Shown here in pieces: positions 4,132 to 6,432 of a stretch of DNA of 6,432 bases (positions are counted from its first letter, which is position 1; every line of letters begins with the position of its first letter). The position numbers and the translations under genes are program-made. This stretch comes from Candidatus Limivicinus faecipullorum (GTDB lineage: Bacteria; Bacillota; Clostridia; Oscillospirales; Oscillospiraceae). The notes under the pieces were generated by a model, which had not been told where the DNA came from, ran no database searches, and saw only the letters and a list, made by a program, of their open reading frames with translations. Location: contig DVHY01000140.1 of assembly GCA_018711755.1 (NCBI GenBank), forward strand, positions 1-6,432, given 5' to 3'.

Positions 4132-6432
4132 ATATCCTTTGCGTATTCCTCTATGGCCCGGTCGGCGGCAAACACGCCGCTCTGGGCGGTGTTCATAATG
4201 GACAGGCGGGCTCTCTCCCCCTCGTCCTTTATGCGCTCATACATGCGCTTCTGGCAGTCGGCATAGGCCCGGTAGTCGGCGATGAGCATATACTGGTCGC
4301 CGCCGTACAGCAGGCTGGACACCAGATCGGAATAGCTCTTGCCGTCGGCAAAGCCCTGGCGGAAGCGGGACATGATGCGCATGATCTCCCCGTCTTTCTG
4401 GGCCAGGCCCGCCGGGTCGTAGCCGCTGCGGCGCCAGTTGGCTATCTCGTCGGTGTGCAGGCCGAAGAGGAACATGTTCTCGTCCCCCAGCCGCTCGTAC
4501 ATCTCCACATTGGCCCCGTCCAGGGTGCCTATGGTCACGGCGCCGTTCATCATCAGCTTCATGCAGCCGGTGCCGGAGGCCTCCTTGCCGGCGGTGGAGA
4601 TCTGCTCGGAGACCTGGGCGGCGGGCATTATTGCCTCGGCGGCGCTGACCCTGTAGTTCTCCACAAAGTAGACCTGGAGCTTATCCTTGCACACCGGGTC
4701 GTTGTTGATGTCGTCGGCCATGGACAGCAGCAGCTCTATGATGCGCTTGGCGGTCTTGTAGCCGGCGGCGGACTTGGCGCCGAAGACGAAGGTCCGGGGC
4801 ACAAAGTCCATATTGGGGTCGTCGTGGAGCTGCATCTGGAGGCTGGCGATGCTCATGGCGCACAGCAGCTGCCGCTTGTACTCATGCAGGCGCTTGACCT
4901 GCACATCCATGATGGCGTCGGTATTCAGGGTGAAGTTGTCGTTTCTCAGGGCAAACCTGGCAAAACGGCGCTTGTTTTCCAGCTTTATCTGGTTGACCCT
5001 GGCTCTCACCTGGGCGTCGCCGGCAAAGTCGGCCAGCTTGATGAGCTCCTGGGGCTTGAGCAGGTAGTCGTCATTGCCCAGCAGCTCCACTATCAGGCCA
5101 TGGAGGCCGGGGTTTATCTGGCTGAGCCAGCGGCGGTGGTCGATGCCGTTGGTCACGTGGGTGAATCGCTGGGGGTCCAGGGAGCAGATGTCCTTGAACA
5201 GGTCGTTTTTCAAAATTTCCCCGTGGAGCCGGGACACGCCGTTGACCTTGTAGCAGGCGGCAAGGCACATGTTGGCCATATGGACCTGGCCGTCGCTGAT
5301 TATCATGTTGCGGCCCACCTTCTCATTGCTACCGAAGCAGCTTATCAGGTACTCGCACCAGCGGCGGTTTATCTCGCACATTATCTCCCAGAGGCGGGGC
5401 AGCAGCTGCTGCACCAGGGTCTGGGGCCACTTCTCCAGGGCCTCGGCCATGACGGTGTGGTTGGTATAGGCCACGCTGCCCTTGACTATCTCCCAGGCCT
5501 CGTCCCAGCCCAGCTGATATTCGTCCATGAATATGCGCATCAGCTCGGGGATTATCAGGGTGGGGTGGGTGTCGTTTATCTGGATGGTGTGGTGCTGGGC
5601 AAAGCTGCGTATGTCCCCCCACTTTTCGATGTGCTTGCGGACTATGTCCTGGGCGGTGGCGGAGACGAAGAAGTACTGCTGCTTTAAGCGCAGGGACTTG
5701 CCCTCCATGTGGTCGTCGGCAGGGTAGAGGACCTTGGTTATCACCTCGGCCATGGTGCGCTGCTCCATGCTCTTGACATACTTGCCCTCGGAGAAAAGGT
5801 ACATGTCCAGAGAGTTGGTGCTCTTGGCGTCCCACAGGCGCAGCTTGTTTATCTCCCGGCCGCCGTAGCCGGCTATGAGCATATCCCGGGGCACCGCTAT
5901 GACCGCGTCATAGTTGCGGTGCTCGGCGTGGTAGTGGCCCAGGCTGTCCCAGTGGGCCTCTATCTGGCCGCCGAAGCGGACCTCCACGGCGTCCTCGTAA
6001 TGGGGCACCAGCCAGCTCTCGGCGCTGATGCGCCAGTCGTCGGCCACCTCGGTCTGCTTGCCGTCCACCAGCTTCTGCTTGAACATGCCCAGCTCGTAGC
6101 AGATGGAATAGCCGGTGCCCTCCAGGCCCTCGGTGGCGATGGAGTCCATATAGCAGGCGGCCAGACGGCCAAGGCCGCCGTTGCCCAGACCCGCGTCCGG
6201 CTCCTCTTCAAAGATGTCCGCTGCGCTGCGGCCCATGTCCTCCAGAGCGCCGATAATGGCCTGGGAGACGCCCAGGTTGTAGGCGTTCTTCATCAGGCTG
6301 CGGCCCATGAGGAATTCCATGGACATATAGTGGACTTCCTTGACGGTGTGCTTGGGGTTCTTCGCAGTGAGCAGACGGCTCATCAGCTCTCTTATCACGA
6401 TGGCGGTGGCCTGGAATATCTGGGCGTCGGTG
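4116..6432 (-). CDS. glgP: Glycogen/maltodextrin phosphorylase (GT35), N-terminus beyond the window
   Basis: The enzyme splits alpha-1,4-glucan ends with phosphate to release glucose 1-phosphate, using pyridoxal phosphate, in the cytoplasm. Numbering from a GTG at 6398, clear family motifs appear in order: VHYMSMEFLMGRSL (22-35), GNGGLGRLAACYMDS (72-86), INDTHPTLIIPELMRI (274-289), YTNHTVMAEALEKWP (311-325), HVTNGIDHRRW (414-424), VKRLHEYKRQ (501-510), and EASGTGCMK (606-614), where Lys614 carries pyridoxal phosphate. The open frame continues upstream to the window edge as TDAQIFQATAI, which matches the usual N-terminal region. The GTG is therefore not the true start, and perhaps 10-40 residues are missing. 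The last 16 bases overlap the kinase start. The family more often has Asn where Cys612 stands, next to the cofactor lysine signature, but that position is variable in the signature. Whether it prefers glycogen or maltodextrin cannot be told. Confidence 0.96.
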   Translation of the reverse strand, partial: TDAQIFQATAIVIRELMSRLLTAKNPKHTVKEVHYMSMEFLMGRSLMKNAYNLGVSQAIIGALEDMGRSAADIFEEEPDAGLGNGGLGRLAACYMDSIATEGLEGTGYSICYELGMFKQKLVDGKQTEVADDWRISAESWLVPHYEDAVEVRFGGQIEAHWDSLGHYHAEHRNYDAVIAVPRDMLIAGYGGREINKLRLWDAKSTNSLDMYLFSEGKYVKSMEQRTMAEVITKVLYPADDHMEGKSLRLKQQYFFVSATAQDIVRKHIEKWGDIRSFAQHHTIQINDTHPTLIIPELMRIFMDEYQLGWDEAWEIVKGSVAYTNHTVMAEALEKWPQTLVQQLLPRLWEIMCEINRRWCEYLISCFGSNEKVGRNMIISDGQVHMANMCLAACYKVNGVSRLHGEILKNDLFKDICSLDPQRFTHVTNGIDHRRWLSQINPGLHGLIVELLGNDDYLLKPQELIKLADFAGDAQVRARVNQIKLENKRRFARFALRNDNFTLNTDAIMDVQVKRLHEYKRQLLCAMSIASLQMQLHDDPNMDFVPRTFVFGAKSAAGYKTAKRIIELLLSMADDINNDPVCKDKLQVYFVENYRVSAAEAIMPAAQVSEQISTAGKEASGTGCMKLMMNGAVTIGTLDGANVEMYERLGDENMFLFGLHTDEIANWRRSGYDPAGLAQKDGEIMRIMSRFRQGFADGKSYSDLVSSLLYGGDQYMLIADYRAYADCQKRMYERIKDEGERARLSIMNTAQSGVFAADRAIEEYAKDIWHIK

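Noticed and set aside
4125..5687. 520-codon open frame on the plus strand opposite glgP
   Set aside because: It has the same shadow effect. It lies wholly within unmistakable phosphorylase sequence and is an implausible Val/Gly/His-rich protein.

Overview
The window looks like a chromosomal segment from a fairly GC-rich, low-motility-type Firmicute, most likely a gut Clostridia member near Oscillospiraceae/Ruminococcaceae. This is inferred from protein character (a clostridial-style GlgP and a membrane-anchored PIG-L deacetylase with a discoidin-like domain), GC-rich codons with frequent ATA isoleucine, and strong GGAGG-type ribosome binding sites. The taxonomic call is an inference; no rRNA or marker gene is present.

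All four genes lie on the minus strand, so transcription runs from the right end to the left. At the right (4116-6432) is glycogen phosphorylase, whose N-terminal codons run off the window. Its stop overlaps by 16 bp the start of a PfkB-family sugar kinase that closely resembles pseudouridine kinase PsuK (3217-4131). Sixteen bases later begins a 648-residue membrane-anchored PIG-L/LmbE-type deacetylase (1254-3200). The overlap and short gap make these three a likely operon, although the enzymes do not form one obvious pathway: glycogen release, nucleoside phosphorylation and extracytoplasmic deacetylation.

The 398-bp gap at 856-1253 is the most unusual part. It holds a 262-bp mosaic (934-1195) bounded by two identical 30-base GC-rich hairpins. 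These belong to longer imperfect terminal inverted repeats, and at least four more hairpins are packed between them. A 12-bp tandem duplication follows next to the deacetylase end. The mosaic resembles a non-coding palindromic intergenic repeat or MITE-like element. The left hairpin also reads as an intrinsic terminator on the minus strand, separating the operon from the last gene.

The leftmost gene (16-849) is a stand-alone tyrosine recombinase with its complete catalytic set, a candidate promoter and a good ribosome binding site. No phage, plasmid or transposon genes are visible around it. Whether it acts on the neighbouring inverted repeats is an open, testable idea. A second structural oddity is a perfect 15-bp inverted repeat inside the first 25 codons of the kinase.
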